From Ravibacter sp037191015 (GTDB taxonomy: Bacteria > Bacteroidota > Bacteroidia > Cytophagales > Spirosomataceae): a DNA stretch of 64,000 nucleotides. Positions 44,969 to 53,656 of this stretch are shown here, in pieces. The notes below the pieces were generated by a model. That model was not told where the DNA came from, did no database searches, and was given only the letters and a program-made list of their open reading frames with translations. A program made the position numbers and the translations under genes. The stretch lies in NCBI GenBank assembly GCA_037191015.1, contig JBBCKD010000027.1, forward strand, positions 248,001 to 312,000, in the 5' to 3' direction. The stretch's first letter is position 1; every line of letters starts with the position of its first letter.

Positions 44969-46402
44969 GTAAAGATCCGAATCCTTCATGAAGATACGGA
45001 GGCGTATTACCTTTCCTGCCAGTTGGCTTACGTCGCTTTTTCCCTTCCAGGTAACGACGCGCCTGATTTCATTGCCGATTATCTCCTGGCAGTTCTCCAG
45101 GGTATAGCCTTCCAGCGGTTTCCCGGCCTGGTCCTGGATTTCGACCCGGATACTGCCGGCAGCCGATGTGGCATAGTTGATCTCAAGCTCTTTCCCCGAA
45201 AAAGTGAAGGGCTTTGTGGTCACATACCCGCCTTTATAATCTGCTTTAAGCGACGAAAATCCGTCTAACCTCATCGAATACCGTTTGATGTGGGCGGTAG
45301 GTTGAGCATAGTCCTCGTTTACATAGACCGACATTTCATCAGGACCGGTCTGCACCACGTTCAGCACCGGGTAGTTGGAACGGGAGACCCAGTTGCGGAG
45401 CCCGATCCCCGGGCGGATGTAGGACTCCATAAAGGTACGGTCGTACACATTCCCCCCGCGGCTTGTCATCAGAACCGCATCCGAGCAATCCTTGTAATAC
45501 TTCGGGTTTACTTTCAGGGTCCCGGCCTGCTCATCGCTCACTACCTGGCGGTCGGGCATGAACCGCGCGCCGATGGCTACATAAATATGCGGCGCCCTGA
45601 AATATGCGGCTGTCTGCTGGGTATAAAGATGCTCCAGGGGCGTGTCGCCGAACGTCATCGGCACCGGGTCGGTCCAGTTCCGGAAATCCGTTGACGTAGT
45701 CCTGCTCACAGAGCGGAATCCTTTATAACCCCCGTCAGACCAGGTCCTGAAATAGCAGACATAGCGCTGCTCGCCCGGCGACCAGAAGGCCACATTCTGG
45801 GAATCAAAAACGCCTTTTTTAAAAACCGCTTCCTCCTGCATTTTTTTCCAGCGTATGCCGTCGGGAGAAACGTAGGCAACAAGCCCGCTGTGGTCTGTTC
45901 CGCCGATCGCCTTATAGCACTCGCTCGCGGGCGCAGCGGGATTCGTGTCCAGGAAGGGGCTGAAATTATGGGTAACCGGCGCGGCATCTGCCAGAATTAC
46001 GTTGTTGGCCCGCGAGCCACCGATCTCGTACAGGCCCAGCTCAGGCTTCGACCAGTTGATACCGTCCGTCGATTCGGCATAGCAGGTTACTTCATTGGAA
46101 TTCCCGTCCTTCCCGGCTACAGGCACGCCGCGGTAGTACATGCGGAAGATCGCTCCATCCTTAATGACAGTCCCGTATGCGCAAAAAGCTCCTTCCCACG
46201 GCTTGTCAAAAGCAAGTACCTTTCCCTCATTCCGGGGGTAATGTAAGGCCAGGCCGACGTTTTCCAGCCGTTCCAGCAAATACCGGTCTACAAAGAGCTC
46301 TCTCCTGCTGCCGATATCCGCGACAGGCTGAGCCTGGAGCAGCGCTATTCCGGCAAAGTATAAAAAAGATAACAGGGACTGGGGTTTAAGCGAATATTTC
46401 AT
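44951..46402 (-). CDS. exported five-bladed beta-propeller protein (GH32/GH43-like fold)
   Basis: A 483-aa protein. ATG 46402 is preferred over an in-frame ATG at 46423 because it gives a clean signal peptide (KYSLKPQSLLSFLYFAGIAL, ending LQAQ). The body has propeller-like repeats with Asp- and Trp-rich turns: RRELFVDRYLLERL, AESTDGINWSKPELGLYEIG, YVSPDGIRWKK and TTSTDFRNWTDPV. The C-terminal about 100 residues form a separate beta domain. These features recall five-bladed glycosidase folds, but the catalytic acids of GH32 or GH43 cannot be placed with confidence. It is probably a periplasmic or surface glycan-active protein. Close divergence (31 bp) from the LytS kinase gene suggests a shared control region. 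Confidence 0.6.
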   Translation of the reverse strand: MKYSLKPQSLLSFLYFAGIALLQAQPVADIGSRRELFVDRYLLERLENVGLALHYPRNEGKVLAFDKPWEGAFCAYGTVIKDGAIFRMYYRGVPVAGKDGNSNEVTCYAESTDGINWSKPELGLYEIGGSRANNVILADAAPVTHNFSPFLDTNPAAPASECYKAIGGTDHSGLVAYVSPDGIRWKKMQEEAVFKKGVFDSQNVAFWSPGEQRYVCYFRTWSDGGYKGFRSVSRTTSTDFRNWTDPVPMTFGDTPLEHLYTQQTAAYFRAPHIYVAIGARFMPDRQVVSDEQAGTLKVNPKYYKDCSDAVLMTSRGGNVYDRTFMESYIRPGIGLRNWVSRSNYPVLNVVQTGPDEMSVYVNEDYAQPTAHIKRYSMRLDGFSSLKADYKGGYVTTKPFTFSGKELEINYATSAAGSIRVEIQDQAGKPLEGYTLENCQEIIGNEIRRVVTWKGKSDVSQLAGKVIRLRIFMKDSDLYSFRFE

Positions 46403-46433
46403 AAGTTTAAAAGAGTGATACAACTAATACCTT

Positions 46434-47579
46434 ATGCGAAACAAAACGGGCCATTTTGTGGGATGGCTGTTATTTATGGCCCTGATCCTCACATTCGTCT
46501 TCCGGGAGTCGGGCATGGATGCTGCCAGGCGGCTCTTTCTTACCCCCGGATTCTGGCTGTTTGCAGCTTTTTACCCGGCGCTATTCTATCTCAACACCCG
46601 GTGGCTGATTCCTTCTTTCTTTCAGAAGAAGAAGTACTTTGCCTACGGGATCATTTCGTTATGCTTCCTGGGACTCGTTTATAAAGTATCTCCTTTTGAA
46701 AACCTCATTTTCAGGCAGGTCAGGACTCTCCGCGAATCAGAGCCTGTGACAAACCCTGCTCCTCCTCCCGGCCGTCCTTTTCCTCCCGGGCCGGAAAACG
46801 GGCCTCCCCCACTCCGGGAGCCGGCTGACAGGCCGCAAAGACCGGGCCCCCAAAGGATCGACATCATCAGTATTGTGCTATGGGGAATGGTCTGGTCGGT
46901 CGGTATGTTCGCGGCGGCTTCAGACCGGTGGCAGAAAGCGCAGCAGGAGATCCTGAAGTCGCAGGCAGACAAAGCCAGGGCAGAGCTGGCATTCCTGAGA
47001 GCGCAGATAAACCCTCATTTCCTGTTTAACACGCTGAGCAACCTGTACGCGCTGGCCACCCTGAAAAGCGACGAAACCGCTCCCGGCATCCTCAAGCTAT
47101 CCAACCTGATGAGGTACCTCGTCGAGGAGTCTGCCGCCGACACCGTCCCGCTGACAAGGGAAATAGATTTTATCAGGAACTATATCGAGCTCCAGAAGAT
47201 AAGGCTCAGCAACAAAACGACGGTAGACTTCTCCGCCCCGGCGGTTGGGCCGGAAATCGCGATAGCGCCGATGATCCTCATTACCTTTGTAGAAAATGCA
47301 TTTAAATATGGTATAAGCGCCAGTAAGGAAGCGCTTATCCGCATTCATCTTTCAATGGGAAACGGGTTTCTCGAGCTCTGCTGCTCCAACCAGGTTATCA
47401 ATAAAGACAGGATACCGGAAAGTACCGGGATAGGGATCGAAAATACCAGGCGGCGGCTTCAGCACCACTATCCCGAAAGGCATGAGCTGGATATCAGGAA
47501 AAGCGAAGACTTCTTTGAGGTCAGGCTTCGTATCGATCTTTCCGTTTCCGAACTTTCAGGCAGGACTAACCATTCATAA
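46434..47579 (+). CDS. LytS/YehU-family sensor histidine kinase with proline-rich insert
   Basis: A 381-aa kinase. Membrane helices lie near residues 10-25, 40-58, 68-86 and 144-162. Between the last two is an unusual segment (about 104-140) of repeated Pro/Gly/Arg, flexible and possibly outside the membrane. The cytoplasmic part has LRAQINPHFLFNTLSN (His195), N-box MILITFVENAFKYG and G box GIGIENTRRRLQ, all intact. It is followed after 5 bp by its LytTR regulator. The partner gene on the other strand encodes an exported propeller protein, whose level could be controlled by this pair. Confidence 0.9.
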   Translation: MRNKTGHFVGWLLFMALILTFVFRESGMDAARRLFLTPGFWLFAAFYPALFYLNTRWLIPSFFQKKKYFAYGIISLCFLGLVYKVSPFENLIFRQVRTLRESEPVTNPAPPPGRPFPPGPENGPPPLREPADRPQRPGPQRIDIISIVLWGMVWSVGMFAAASDRWQKAQQEILKSQADKARAELAFLRAQINPHFLFNTLSNLYALATLKSDETAPGILKLSNLMRYLVEESAADTVPLTREIDFIRNYIELQKIRLSNKTTVDFSAPAVGPEIAIAPMILITFVENAFKYGISASKEALIRIHLSMGNGFLELCCSNQVINKDRIPESTGIGIENTRRRLQHHYPERHELDIRKSEDFFEVRLRIDLSVSELSGRTNHS

Positions 47580-47584
47580 GCAGG

Positions 47585-48280
47585 ATGATCCGATGTATCG
47601 CTATTGACGACGAACCGCTTGCGCTGGAACTCATCCGGGAATATATAAGCCGGTTTGACGACATTGAGCTGCTTCATTGTTTTGACGACGGTATCCTGGC
47701 GCTCAGCTTCCTGGAAAAAGAAGATGTCGACCTGGTCATTGTCGATATCAACATGCCGGATATCAACGGGCTGCAATTGGCAGAGCGCCTTCCGGACCCT
47801 AAGCCGCAGATCGTTTTCACCACGGCTTACCGCGACTATGCGGTAGAAGGATTCCTGCTCGATGCAGCCGATTACATCCTGAAGCCCGTTACTTTCGAGC
47901 GTCTTGAAACAGCCATTCAAAAGGTCAGGCAGCGGATATCCGACCGGAAGCCGGACGAGTCCGGGTACCTGATGGTGCATTCCGAATACAAGCTGATCAG
48001 GATCCCCTTCCGGGAGATCGAATACATAGAAAGCCTTTCGGATTATGTCAAAATCCACCTGGCAGGTACGCCTCATCCCGTCTTATCGCTCAACTCGCTC
48101 AAAACACTTGAGTCGACCTTGCCTGAAAACAGGTTCAGCAGGATACACCGCAGCTTCATCGTCAACCACGCCCATATTCATTCTACCAGGGGTAAAAAAG
48201 TGATCATGAAATCGGGACCGGAGCTACCGGTAAGCCAGAGCTACAACCATTTTCTCCTTAAATGGAAAGGAGAGCTCTGA
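47585..48280 (+). CDS. LytTR-family response regulator
   Basis: A 231-aa regulator: receiver domain (about 1-120) with IDDEP, phospho-acceptor Asp54 in LVIVDINMPDINGL and Lys in DYILKPV, then a LytTR DNA-binding domain (about 135-228) with MVHSEYKLIRIPFREIEYIE and FSRIHRSFIVNHAHI. It follows the kinase by 5 bp and the two form an operon. It is distinct from the regulator at 24741, sharing only family-level features. Confidence 0.92.
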   Translation: MIRCIAIDDEPLALELIREYISRFDDIELLHCFDDGILALSFLEKEDVDLVIVDINMPDINGLQLAERLPDPKPQIVFTTAYRDYAVEGFLLDAADYILKPVTFERLETAIQKVRQRISDRKPDESGYLMVHSEYKLIRIPFREIEYIESLSDYVKIHLAGTPHPVLSLNSLKTLESTLPENRFSRIHRSFIVNHAHIHSTRGKKVIMKSGPELPVSQSYNHFLLKWKGEL

Positions 48281-48411
48281 ACCATTGCGATCCTTTCACC
48301 GATACAACTCCTTCATCCATCGATTCTCCTGTCCGGGCCTGCAATTGCGCCCGGCGTTCATGCGTACATGAGTTTAGTTAATCATCGCTAACCAACTTAA
48401 ATAGTACTGTC

Positions 48412-49116
48412 ATGAAACGCACCGAATTTCTGAGAAGGTCTTTCCGCACGCTGGGCGCTATCACGGTCATACCGGTTTTCGGAAGCTGTAAATCCAATGA
48501 AGACATCGACCCTGAAGAAGAATCGGAGAGCGGAGCCTGTGTTTTGACCGAGCCTGAAACCGATGGACCGTTCCCGACTAAAAACCCGGCCTCCCTGGTC
48601 CTGGAAGATATCGTTTCCGACAGGACCGGAACGTCGCTGGACATCAGGATTACCATTCAAAACAAAAACAACAACTGCGAGCCGCTGGCCAACGCTATTG
48701 TCGATATCTGGCATTGCGACGCAAGCGGGGACTATTCCCAGTACGGCAATACGGGCATGCAGCGGGCCGACTATACCAATGTAAGCTTTCTGCGCGGCAG
48801 GCAGGCTACAAACAGCGAAGGCGTGGCAGGCTTTAGAAGCATCTACCCGGGCTGGTATTCGGGGCGTGCGCCCCACATTCATGTTCATGTATATAATTCG
48901 GCGGGCAAATCGCTGCTTATCACCCAGATCGCTTTCCCGGAGGCGATCAGCGCGGTGGTATATGCCCAGGGCGTCTATGCCTCCAAAGGCCAGGCCGATA
49001 CCAGCATTGCGCGGGATAACGTTTTTTCGGACGGCGTAAGTACTGAAATGGCTACCGTTACCGGAAGTGCTTCCAAAGGATATGAGCTTGTACATGCAAT
49101 TGTCGTAAACGCATGA
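48412..49116 (+). CDS. exported intradiol ring-cleavage dioxygenase-like protein
   Basis: A 234-aa protein. The N-terminus (MKRTEFLRRSFRTLGAITVI, then FGSC at Cys26) is a lipoprotein or Tat-like signal. The Fe(III) site of intradiol dioxygenases is recognisable: Tyr108 in ASGDYSQY, Tyr145 (or Tyr149) in YPGWYSGRAP, and His155/His157 in PHIHVHV. It resembles the protocatechuate-3,4-dioxygenase beta-subunit core that opens catechol rings between the hydroxyls. Export is unusual for a catabolic dioxygenase, so the substrate may be an extracellular aromatic. No other ring-cleavage pathway genes are nearby. It overlaps the cupin gene by 4 nt. Confidence 0.83.
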   Translation: MKRTEFLRRSFRTLGAITVIPVFGSCKSNEDIDPEEESESGACVLTEPETDGPFPTKNPASLVLEDIVSDRTGTSLDIRITIQNKNNNCEPLANAIVDIWHCDASGDYSQYGNTGMQRADYTNVSFLRGRQATNSEGVAGFRSIYPGWYSGRAPHIHVHVYNSAGKSLLITQIAFPEAISAVVYAQGVYASKGQADTSIARDNVFSDGVSTEMATVTGSASKGYELVHAIVVNA

Positions 49117-49781
49117 GCCTGGCAAACGAAACTTATATTCTGCTGGCCGAAAAACGGGAAGGCCGCTCCGGAAGCTACGGATCTGTCGTCCCGCTCTTCA
49201 ATGATACCGAACGGCCGGAGTTCCTGAAGTCTGTTTCCAGGTTCGATGACATTACCCTCCGCCCGGGCGGATCGCTCGAAGTCAGTTCCGGCAGGAAAGG
49301 ATCGTATTGTTTTATCCTGCCGCTGGCCGGCTCAGTAGATCTTCTGAGCCCTGACGACGTCGTGCCCGTAGAAAACGGGAGCTGGCTCGAGTTCAGAGAA
49401 ACCGGCGATTCCTTTCATGTATACAATCCATTCGATCGCCCGGTCAACTTCCTGCTGATAGGACATGATCCGGATCAGGAGGCCGATGGCCCTCATTTTA
49501 TCCAGGACAAACTGGAACTGGACAACCGGTTGCTGCCGTTCCATGCTTCTGCAGGCTTCCGGATCATCGTCGGCCACTTCGGCGAGAGGGAATCGGTAGA
49601 AGTACCTCTGTATGGGCCGGGGCTGCTTGCTTATGTAATAGAAGGGATTTTTGAGATAAAAGATCGCCTGCTCCAAAGCAGGGATGCGCTCTCGGTACCC
49701 GATACGCTGTTTCTCGATTTCGAATGCTTCACACACGGAGGACTGGTTCTTTTTATCTGCAATAATGGTGTGGCTGCGTAA
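49113..49781 (+). CDS. bicupin-like protein (pirin/quercetinase C-terminal type)
   Basis: A 222-aa protein without signal peptide. Two beta-barrel segments are apparent: SGRKGSYCFILPLAGSVDLL (about 58-77) and FGERESVEVPLYGPGLLAYV followed by IEGIFEIKDRLLQSRDALSV (about 155-194), like the paired cupin domains of pirin- or quercetinase-related proteins. A full cupin metal set (two His, Glu, His) is not clear, so catalytic activity is uncertain. It is translationally coupled to the dioxygenase gene (ATGA), suggesting a shared process. Confidence 0.55.
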   Translation: MSLANETYILLAEKREGRSGSYGSVVPLFNDTERPEFLKSVSRFDDITLRPGGSLEVSSGRKGSYCFILPLAGSVDLLSPDDVVPVENGSWLEFRETGDSFHVYNPFDRPVNFLLIGHDPDQEADGPHFIQDKLELDNRLLPFHASAGFRIIVGHFGERESVEVPLYGPGLLAYVIEGIFEIKDRLLQSRDALSVPDTLFLDFECFTHGGLVLFICNNGVAA

Positions 49782-49858
49782 TTCGTTATCTTTAAGTACA
49801 AGTTGATAATTCTGGTATTGTCAGCTCCGCATCAACCTTTATTAAAAGCTAAAAAATC

Positions 49859-50437
49859 ATGTCTAAGAAAATTCTGTTGCTTGCCGGTGATTATGTCGAA
49901 GATTATGAAGCCATGGTCCCTTTCCAGGCCATGCTGTCTGTCGGCCTGCAGGTAGATTCCGTCGCTCCCGATCGTAAGAAAGGGGATTCCGTCCCTACTG
50001 CGGTGCACGATTTCGTAGGAGATCAAACCTATAAAGAAACCCAGGGCCACCGTTTTGCCATTACCGCCGATTTCGACTCGGTAAAACCCGAAGATTATGA
50101 CGGCCTGTATATTACCGGCGGACGGGCACCGGAGTATATCCGCCTCAATAAAAAGGTCCTCGATATTACCCGTCATTTTTTCGATGCCAACAAACCGGTA
50201 GCCGCTATCTGTCACGGCATCCAGGTGCTTACCGCAGCCAAAGTGCTTTCGGGGCGTACGCTTACCGCCTATGTTGCCGTAGGGCCTGATATAGAGCTGG
50301 CCGGCGGGACCTGGAAAAATATACCGGCCGATCAGGCGGTGGTCGACGGCAACCTGGTAACCTCGCCCGCATGGCCGGGCCACCCTGCTATCCTGAGAGA
50401 ATTTTACAAGCTGCTGGGGATATCTATCAGTATCTGA
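49859..50437 (+). CDS. DJ-1/PfpI-family protein
   Basis: A 192-aa protein with the DJ-1/PfpI nucleophile elbow AAICHGIQVL (Cys118, with His119), an acidic partner near Glu14 (LAGDYVEDYEAM) and the ITGGRAP turn. Members act as proteases, amidases, glyoxalases or chaperones, and the exact activity here is not visible. The stop overlaps the TfoX-N gene start by 1 nt (TGATG). No signal peptide, so cytoplasmic. Confidence 0.9.
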   Translation: MSKKILLLAGDYVEDYEAMVPFQAMLSVGLQVDSVAPDRKKGDSVPTAVHDFVGDQTYKETQGHRFAITADFDSVKPEDYDGLYITGGRAPEYIRLNKKVLDITRHFFDANKPVAAICHGIQVLTAAKVLSGRTLTAYVAVGPDIELAGGTWKNIPADQAVVDGNLVTSPAWPGHPAILREFYKLLGISISI

Positions 50438-50799
50438 TGGCTTACAGCAAAGCGCTTACAGAGAGAGTACGGAAGTACCTTTCGGACCTCCGGGAATTTC
50501 AGATCGGGGAAAAGACCATGATGGGCGGGCTGGCATTTATGGTCAACGGAAAAATGTGCATCAACATCAGCGATGAAAATCTCATGTGCCGGTTTGATCC
50601 CGCGCTTAAGGAGGAGCTTTCCCGGCAAACCGGCTACCAGCCCATGATAATGAAAGGCAGGGTCCTGGACGGCTATTGCTACGTTGAACCGGAGGGGACC
50701 GGGACAGAGAAGGAGCTTTCTTACTGGATTGAGCTTTGCCTGGATTACAACAAATATGCAAAAGCTTCACCGAAAAAGAGGAAGGGTGTGAAATCGTAA
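50437..50799 (+). CDS. TfoX N-terminal domain protein
   Basis: A 120-aa protein starting MAYSKALTERVRKYLS. The TfoX-N fold shows in EKTMMGGLAFMVNGKMCINI, then LMCRFDPALKEEL and the conserved MKGRVLDGYCYVEPEG. Only the N-terminal TfoX domain is present. In Bacteroidota such stand-alone domains have no proven role in competence. ATG 50437 is chosen because it is coupled to the DJ-1 stop and removes an unconserved extension. A strong terminator follows. Confidence 0.88.
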   Translation: MAYSKALTERVRKYLSDLREFQIGEKTMMGGLAFMVNGKMCINISDENLMCRFDPALKEELSRQTGYQPMIMKGRVLDGYCYVEPEGTGTEKELSYWIELCLDYNKYAKASPKKRKGVKS

Positions 50800-50828
50800 A
50801 GTAGAAAATGTCGGGTTACCTCCTTACT

Positions 50829-50863
50829 AACTGTTGTGGGCCGGAGCTCACAACAGTTTTTTT
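50829..50863 (+). terminator. rho-independent terminator after the TfoX-N gene
   Basis: AACTGTTGTG (50829-50838) and CACAACAGTT (50849-50858) form a 10-bp stem with a 10-nt loop, followed by a T tract to 50863. It separates the dioxygenase-to-TfoX group from the serine-hydrolase gene, whose ATG is 27 bp later. Confidence 0.85.
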
Positions 50864-50889
50864 ATTAACAATAACCTTCCGGGTCGACT

Positions 50890-52218
50890 ATGTATCTGAT
50901 TTCCTGCGCCTTCAGAAGTAAGCTATTACTTTCTGTTTCAATACTTTCTGTCTTCGTATCAACCTCTTACTTACTTTCCGCCCAGCAGCTTCAGACCGGC
51001 ACCCCGGAGTCCGTGGGCATGAGCTCGGAGCGCCTGAAGCGCATTGACCGGGTGATCGACTCGTATGTGCAAAAAGAGCAGGTCGCCGGGGCCATCGTGC
51101 TGGTAGCCAGGCACGGAAAGGTGGTTTATCATAAAGCGTACGGCTACGACGACCTGGACAGCAGGACACCGTTGAAAAAAGATGCCATCGTGCGGATCGC
51201 TTCCCAAACCAAAGCGATTACCAGTGCTGCGGTGATGATGCTGTACGAAGAAGGGTATTTCCTGCTCGACGATCCGGTTTCGAAATATCTCCCGGCCTTC
51301 AGCAACGCACAGGTACTGGAAACATTTAACGCAGCAGACACTACCTATACAACCAGGCCCGCCAAAAGGGAAGTTTCGATCCGCGATCTCCTGACCCACA
51401 CTTCCGGTATCGGCTACGCCGTGATCGGCTCTAAAGAAGCCAATGCCATCTATGCGAAAAATAATATCCTGGTCGGAATCGAGAACCCGGATGCCAGCCT
51501 TTCTGAAGTGATGGATCGTTTGGGAAAACTCCCTCTATTTCATGACCCGGGCACCAGGTATCTCTACGGGCTTAATACCGACGTACTTGGCTACCTGGTA
51601 GAAACAGTAAGCGGAAAGACGCTGGCAGAATTTCTTAATGAAAGGCTCTTCACTCCGGCCAATATGAAAGACAGCTACTTTTATCTCCCTGAAAGCAAAC
51701 AGGCAAGACTGGCGACTTTATATACCGAAAACGGGAACAAGGAGACCATAAAGGTATCAGGCAACAGCACCCCTATCGGCAGGGACGGCAACATGCTCGA
51801 AAACTACCCGAGAATGAAAGGCCGCTATTATTCGGGAGGCGCCGGCCTTTCGTCTACCGCATTCGATTATGCTATTTTCCTTCAGATGCTCCTGAACGGC
51901 GGGATTTATAACGGGAAGCAGATATTGAGCCCGACGACCGTAAGGCTTTTTACTTCCAACCAGATAGCCGGCCTTAAAGAAGGCAAAAATAATTTCAGCC
52001 TCGGCTTCGGCATCACCACGGCTGAGCAGGCGGCACGCTACCCTATGTCTGAAGGTACTTTCGATTGGGGCGGAGCCTTCGGTACCCAATACTGGGCCGA
52101 TCCTGCAGAAGGGATCGTCGGCGTCATTCTTACCCAGAAGCAACCCAGCTCATGGGGTGGGGAGATTGCTGCGAAATTTAAGGCAGGGGTTTATCAGGCG
52201 ATTGTTAAAATGAAGTAA
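50890..52218 (+). CDS. exported serine hydrolase, class C beta-lactamase/penicillin-binding fold
   Basis: A 442-aa protein. The N-terminal signal (about 1-32, FVSTSYLLSAQQ) is followed by the beta-lactamase-like fold. The catalytic SxxK motif is SQTK in RIASQTKAITSAAVMMLYEE and the YxN-type motif is YLYGLNTDVLG. DLLTHTSGIGY is the conserved loop of family S12 esterases and carboxypeptidases. The family includes EstB-type esterases, D-aminopeptidases and beta-lactamases, so the substrate is open. The stop codon abuts the 48-bp palindrome. Confidence 0.87.
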   Translation: MYLISCAFRSKLLLSVSILSVFVSTSYLLSAQQLQTGTPESVGMSSERLKRIDRVIDSYVQKEQVAGAIVLVARHGKVVYHKAYGYDDLDSRTPLKKDAIVRIASQTKAITSAAVMMLYEEGYFLLDDPVSKYLPAFSNAQVLETFNAADTTYTTRPAKREVSIRDLLTHTSGIGYAVIGSKEANAIYAKNNILVGIENPDASLSEVMDRLGKLPLFHDPGTRYLYGLNTDVLGYLVETVSGKTLAEFLNERLFTPANMKDSYFYLPESKQARLATLYTENGNKETIKVSGNSTPIGRDGNMLENYPRMKGRYYSGGAGLSSTAFDYAIFLQMLLNGGIYNGKQILSPTTVRLFTSNQIAGLKEGKNNFSLGFGITTAEQAARYPMSEGTFDWGGAFGTQYWADPAEGIVGVILTQKQPSSWGGEIAAKFKAGVYQAIVKMK

Positions 52219-52266
52219 TGATGTAATAATGTATCCCGATAGCTATCGGGATACATTATTACATCA
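52219..52266. terminator. 48-bp perfect palindrome between convergent genes, probable bidirectional terminator
   Basis: Every one of 24 base pairs on each side of the centre (52242/52243) is complementary with no loop, and the core reads CCCGATAGCTATCGGG. It begins directly after the serine hydrolase stop (52218) and ends 2 bp before the esterase stop at 52268 on the other strand. An A-T-rich outer part and GC-rich core give a very stable cruciform or hairpin in either transcript. Confidence 0.8.
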
Positions 52267-52267
52267 A

Positions 52268-53557
52268 CTAATTCTTCAACCACTTATCAAACCACCCGAA
52301 AGCATCTCTCTGCATTTCAAGGTCAAATTTGTGCGGGCCTTCGTAGAAGCGGCAGTCGTATTTGTCGGCGGCGCCGGCTTTGACAAAAACATCCTTCATG
52401 ATCTTGTCGGCGGCTTTCATTTCGGGCAAGGTGTATAGCCCGTCCTGGTTGTCGTTGAGCACCATCGTGGGCAGCGGCACCCTTAGTCCAAGTATTTCCG
52501 GGAAATCGAGGTAATTGGGCAGGATAGGCACATAGGTCATCCAGGTATGGGTGTAGGATTTATTGAGCGCGAAATCCTTCCATGTAGACATAAATCCTAC
52601 GCAGACGCAGCATTTGATCCGCTCATCCATACCGGCGAGGAATACGGTCCGGAGACCGCCTCCCGATAGTCCTGCGCAGCCCAGGTTGCCTGCATCCACA
52701 TCATTGCGGGCGGCCAGGATATTCAATGCGACCTGGTCTTCACTCAGGAAAACTCCCGGCCATGTGGTCCCGGCACAAAACAGCGACTTGGCCATAATAT
52801 GCTCGTGATACCCGGCCCACCGGTTATATTCGGTGATGTTTTCCTTCTGTTCGGGATTTTCATCCGACTTCCCTTCCGTACTGTTGTCTCCCCATTTGAG
52901 CGGTGACATATCGCCATACAAAACCCGCCGGCTGCCAAAGGTAAACGTATCGTGAACAAGGACTACATAGCCTTTTTTGGCTAATTCGTTGGCCCAGGCA
53001 GCTCCTTCGTAGTAATGCTCCTGGTGATCTTTCATCATCGGGTGCTGATCGTTGGAAACTTTGGTAATTTTCCTCAGGCCAAAGTATTTATTCCCGCCGT
53101 GATCGTGCAGACCAAGTACAGCCGGCAGCTTTCCTGTAGCCTTCGCCGGTTTCAGGACCACCGCTTTGGTGGGCCGGCCATACGGAAGCTCCCAGGAGAT
53201 CTCTTCGATAGAGAGACCGTCGTACTCGTATTTTTTCTCCACCTTTACAGCAGGCGTATAGTTCGGCTCCGGCGCTGCTATGTACCTTTCGGCTTCCTGC
53301 CGCGCGGCTGCCTTCCATTTTTTCAGATCAGTCCATTCTCCGTTTCTGAAAGACAATTTGGGCAGGCCTTTTCGCCGGGATATAGCCCACGGACCGTATT
53401 GTCCGATGATACTCTTTTCTGTTTCCATTAATTCCGTGGATTCAAAAGTTAGGCCGGGCTGAAATTCACGTCCCAGCAGAGGAAAAGCAAGCGCAAGCGC
53501 GGCGGATTTACGGAGAAAATCCCTCCGGTCGGATGATGATTCGAAGGACTGATCCAT
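52268..53557 (-). CDS. exported alpha/beta hydrolase, dienelactone hydrolase/acetyl-esterase-like (Tat signal)
   Basis: A 429-aa protein. ATG 53557 is chosen; the longer in-frame reading starts inside an inverted repeat. It begins MDQSFESSSDRRDFLRKSAA, a twin-arginine signal followed by a hydrophobic stretch. The nucleophile motif GLSGGG (in GNLGCAGLSGGGLRTVF), oxyanion-region LGLHDHGGNKYF and a late His in YEGPHKFDLEMQ form the expected catalytic set. Such exported esterases often remove acetyl groups from glycans. It is last in a run with nagB and a GH109-like gene, consistent with deacetylation of amino-sugar material, though this is inferred from context. Confidence 0.75.
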   Translation of the reverse strand: MDQSFESSSDRRDFLRKSAALALAFPLLGREFQPGLTFESTELMETEKSIIGQYGPWAISRRKGLPKLSFRNGEWTDLKKWKAAARQEAERYIAAPEPNYTPAVKVEKKYEYDGLSIEEISWELPYGRPTKAVVLKPAKATGKLPAVLGLHDHGGNKYFGLRKITKVSNDQHPMMKDHQEHYYEGAAWANELAKKGYVVLVHDTFTFGSRRVLYGDMSPLKWGDNSTEGKSDENPEQKENITEYNRWAGYHEHIMAKSLFCAGTTWPGVFLSEDQVALNILAARNDVDAGNLGCAGLSGGGLRTVFLAGMDERIKCCVCVGFMSTWKDFALNKSYTHTWMTYVPILPNYLDFPEILGLRVPLPTMVLNDNQDGLYTLPEMKAADKIMKDVFVKAGAADKYDCRFYEGPHKFDLEMQRDAFGWFDKWLKN

Positions 53558-53579
53558 TTTATTGAAAGATTTTTTTCTA

Positions 53580-53647
53580 GTTGAAAATTGAAAGTTGAGA
53601 GTTGAAAGTTGCTCTGCACTTTCCATTTTCAACTTTCAATTTTCAAC
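53580..53647. repeat. 18-bp perfect inverted repeat between nagB and the esterase gene
   Basis: Arm 53580-53597 (GTTGAAAATTGAAAGTTG) and arm 53630-53647 are exact inverted copies, with further TTGAAAGTT units in the 32-nt spacer. It lies between the stop of nagB and the start of the esterase gene on the minus strand. It may attenuate read-through or be a degraded palindromic element. Confidence 0.7.
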
Positions 53648-53656
53648 TCTCTAACT

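Noticed and set aside
48333..48354. CCGGGC/GCCCGG hairpin after the LytTR gene as a terminator
   Set aside because: Only 6 bp of stem, no T tract, and it lies over 50 bp from the stop; too weak to call.
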